Below, piece by piece: positions 5,811 through 7,648 of a stretch of 7,648 bases of DNA. The position numbers were made by a program, and so were the translations under genes. Positions within the stretch are counted from its first letter, which is position 1. Every line of letters begins with the position of its first letter. The notes under the pieces are model-generated. The model worked only from the letters and a program-made list of their open reading frames with translations. It made no database searches and was not told where the DNA came from. Origin of the DNA: Kiritimatiellia bacterium (GTDB lineage: Bacteria; Verrucomicrobiota; Kiritimatiellia; UBA8416; SLMC01); contig SLMC01000446.1 in the NCBI GenBank assembly GCA_007133745.1, positions 1 to 7,648 on the forward strand, given 5' to 3'.

Positions 5811-7232
5811 GTGAAGAACACAATGAAATCCATTACTTGCATCATACGTTCGTCATTTTTCATTACGCTGCTTGTCGCGTCCTGTCAGCAGCCGGACGGC
5901 GAACCGGCGGTTAGTCCGCAATCCGTGCCGGTGCCGGCGCCGGCGAAAACCGTCGCTACGGAACCGGAGCCGTTGGCGACGTTGCGCGCGTTGGCACGGC
6001 CGGTTGCCGACGACGCCTGTCTCGACCCGCTGATCGAGCGGCTGGGCCGGGCGCGCTTGGCGCTACTGGGCGAGGCATCGCACGGCACAGCCGAATTCTA
6101 CACGCGTCGCGCGGAAATCAGCCGACGCCTGATCGAAGAGCACGGGTTTCAGTTCATCGCTGTCGAGGGCGACTGGGCGACCTGCCATCAATTGAACCGT
6201 TATGTCAAGCAGTTGCCGGCCGCCGGGGCAAGCGCCCGGGACATCATGAGCGGCTTCAATCGCTGGCCCGTCTGGATGTGGGCCAACGAGGAAACCCGCG
6301 CGCTGATCGAATGGCTGCGCGCCTATAATCGCGACAGACCCATGGATGAGCGTGTCGGTTTCTACGGTATGGATGTTTACGGCAAGGACGAAGCGCGCGA
6401 CAAGGTCGTGCAGGGCTTGGCCGCGCTCGATCCGAATCTGGCCGAAACGGTCCGAACAGCCTATCTTCCGTTCGAGACGTTTCGCGGCGAACCCAACCGC
6501 TATGCGCGAGCGCTGGCCGCCGGCGATCGGTCGCTCGAGGACAACGCGCGTACTGTTTGGCGCCTGATCCAGGCGCATGCGGACGCGCTACGCGCGCCCT
6601 GCCGATACGCGTTTTTCCATATCGAGCAAAGCGCGCTGGCCGTCAAGGCTGCGGAACGCCATTTTCGAGCCATGACGCAACGCGGGCCTGATTCCTGGAA
6701 CGAACGAGCGGATCACTTCTACGCGGCTGTCGAACGGATTCTGGAATTCTACGGCGAGGACGCGCGCGGCATTGTCTGGGCGCACAATACGCATGTGGGC
6801 GATGCCCGAGCCACGCCCATGGCCCAACAGGGCAGGCGCAACATCGGACAAATCGCCCGCCAACGGCAGGGTCGCGAGCGCGTCGCCATCCTGGGATTCG
6901 GCACTCATCGCGGCACGGTCAAGGCCGGGCGCCAATGGGGCGGACCGCGCGAACGCATGTCCGTTCCGCCCGCGCATGCGGACAGCTATGAAGACTGGAT
7001 GAATCGACTGGAGATGGCGACCGCCCTGTTCCTGTTCGACCCGGCAACACGCGCCGCAGCCCTGCGCGCCCCGCGCGGTCACCGCGCGATCGGAGTCGTG
7101 TACCGGCCGGAACCGGAATCGCCCGGTCAATATGTGCCCACCCTGCTTCCGGAACGCTACGACGCCTTTCTGTTCATTGCCCAAACTCGCGCCCTGACGC
7201 CATTGGCTACCGCCTTGCCGACCAGGCATTAG
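5811..7232 (+). CDS. Erythromycin esterase family protein, predicted lipoprotein
   Basis: The product has 473 residues and belongs to the EreA/EreB-like (COG2312-type) family; some members hydrolyse the macrolide lactone, but most are uncharacterised. Family motifs from the start used: GEASHGT at 87-93 with His91, matching the catalytic His of EreA/EreB; VEGDW at 118-122 with Glu119; YGMDVYG at 185-191; ER at 298-299; HNTHVGD at 325-331; and a C-terminal RYDAFLFIAQTRALTPL block. An N-terminal signal peptide ends in VASC, a lipobox with Cys25, followed by a Pro/Ala-rich linker, so the enzyme is probably tethered to a membrane outside the cytoplasm. GTG at 5811 is preferred (GGAG 10 nt upstream). 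ATG 5823 is possible, and TTG 5784 would add nine residues. It diverges from prfB and ends in a 4-bp overlap with the next gene. Macrolide activity cannot be claimed from sequence. Confidence 0.88.
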   Translation: MKNTMKSITCIIRSSFFITLLVASCQQPDGEPAVSPQSVPVPAPAKTVATEPEPLATLRALARPVADDACLDPLIERLGRARLALLGEASHGTAEFYTRRAEISRRLIEEHGFQFIAVEGDWATCHQLNRYVKQLPAAGASARDIMSGFNRWPVWMWANEETRALIEWLRAYNRDRPMDERVGFYGMDVYGKDEARDKVVQGLAALDPNLAETVRTAYLPFETFRGEPNRYARALAAGDRSLEDNARTVWRLIQAHADALRAPCRYAFFHIEQSALAVKAAERHFRAMTQRGPDSWNERADHFYAAVERILEFYGEDARGIVWAHNTHVGDARATPMAQQGRRNIGQIARQRQGRERVAILGFGTHRGTVKAGRQWGGPRERMSVPPAHADSYEDWMNRLEMATALFLFDPATRAAALRAPRGHRAIGVVYRPEPESPGQYVPTLLPERYDAFLFIAQTRALTPLATALPTRH

Positions 7233-7648
7233 CGCGGGCTTCGCCTGCGGCAAACCGACGCAGCTCTTTGGTAATTGTCGGCATGAAATGCCACGGCACC
7301 CATGACGGGTATCACATGCCAGCCGACAACACGCATGGTTTTCGCGCTATCCAGATACATGGATATCTCCCGGAAGACAGGAAAGTAGCCCTCCCTTTGG
7401 GTTTTAATCACACAAAGGAACCAAGCCAGGGTAAGAAACAGTCCCATCGCGAGCGCGCCGCTAAACAGGGTGATCCGGTTCCTGATTTCCGCGCTTCCTT
7501 CTCCCTTGACAAGCAGCAGAGAAGCGATGCAAAAAAAGAAATATACGTTGTACAGCTTGTAAAACTCGTGCATTCTTAAGGCTACCAACCCCATATCCCG
7601 GCTCGCAAATATCTCGTAAGAGAGGGTCATCCAGGCGATCCCCAGAAA
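7229..7648 (-). CDS. Predicted integral membrane protein, C-terminal part (runs off the right edge)
   Basis: The frame is open from the window edge (beginning FLGIAWMTLSYE) to TAA at 7229-7231, about 139 residues. The ATG at 7630 need not be the true start because the frame continues beyond it. Likely membrane segments are YNVYFFFCIASLLLV, then ITLFSGALAMGLFLTLAWFL with a following cytoplasm-type KTQREG, and a weaker VVGWHVIPVMGAVAF. The C-terminal end is basic (CRRRSPR). I do not recognise a family. It converges with the erythromycin-esterase gene and the two stop codons overlap. The hydrophobic pattern and long open frame support a real gene, but the function is unknown. Confidence 0.65.
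   Translation of the reverse strand, partial: FLGIAWMTLSYEIFASRDMGLVALRMHEFYKLYNVYFFFCIASLLLVKGEGSAEIRNRITLFSGALAMGLFLTLAWFLCVIKTQREGYFPVFREISMYLDSAKTMRVVGWHVIPVMGAVAFHADNYQRAASVCRRRSPR

Noticed and set aside
5784..5812. TTGACA at 5784-5789 as the -35 box for the esterase gene
   Set aside because: A matching -10 would fall at about 5806-5812, over the start codon, leaving no leader; no good TATAAT-like hexamer is there.

Overview
The window is bacterial chromosomal DNA with seven protein genes and one gene fragment. Six of the eight are packed on the minus strand. It looks like a free-living, high-GC, Gram-negative-type bacterium: one gene has a lipoprotein signal peptide, there is an FGE-sulfatase-type domain, and the intergenic DNA is unusually rich in short repeats. 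I would guess the Planctomycetes/Lentisphaerae/Hydrogenedentota part of the tree. That guess rests on general impression only, and no 16S or other marker is present to test it.

Layout from right to left along the minus strand: prfB (release factor 2, with a programmed +1 frameshift near its start) at 5683-4549; a 276-bp repeat-rich gap; yicC (endoribonuclease family) at 4272-3388, overlapping gmk (guanylate kinase) at 3398-2727 by 11 bp; a 277-bp gap carrying an inverted-arm repeat module and two short-period repeats; a cysteine-rich putative zinc-binding protein at 2449-1682; a 220-bp gap with a long hairpin; a FabF-like beta-ketoacyl-ACP synthase at 1461-256; and at the left edge an FGE-sulfatase (SUMF1-type) domain fragment at 200-1. 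On the right, a plus-strand erythromycin-esterase-family lipoprotein gene (5811-7232) diverges from prfB. It converges with the 3' end of a minus-strand membrane-protein gene (7229 to beyond 7648), the two stop codons overlapping.

Functionally, prfB, yicC and gmk are housekeeping genes for translation termination, RNA turnover and GMP phosphorylation. The yicC-gmk overlap points to translational coupling. The other genes have no obvious common pathway. The 220-280-bp gaps suggest separate transcription units rather than one long operon.

The most unusual feature is the intergenic DNA. Nearly every gap is built from short, imperfectly iterated phrases of about 8-11 or 21 bp: CTTTGCG, CGCGAATAAA, CTTCnTTnT, TGGAAT/ATTCCA, a 21-bp pyrimidine-rich unit, and CTCACACACTC. 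Two gaps hold diverged copies of the same larger module, whose (TGGAAT)n and (ATTCCA)n arms face each other. One phrase runs into the 3' end of gmk and encodes its last residues. No tRNA, rRNA, CRISPR, transposase or phage gene was seen, and no stretch over 300 bp lacks a gene.
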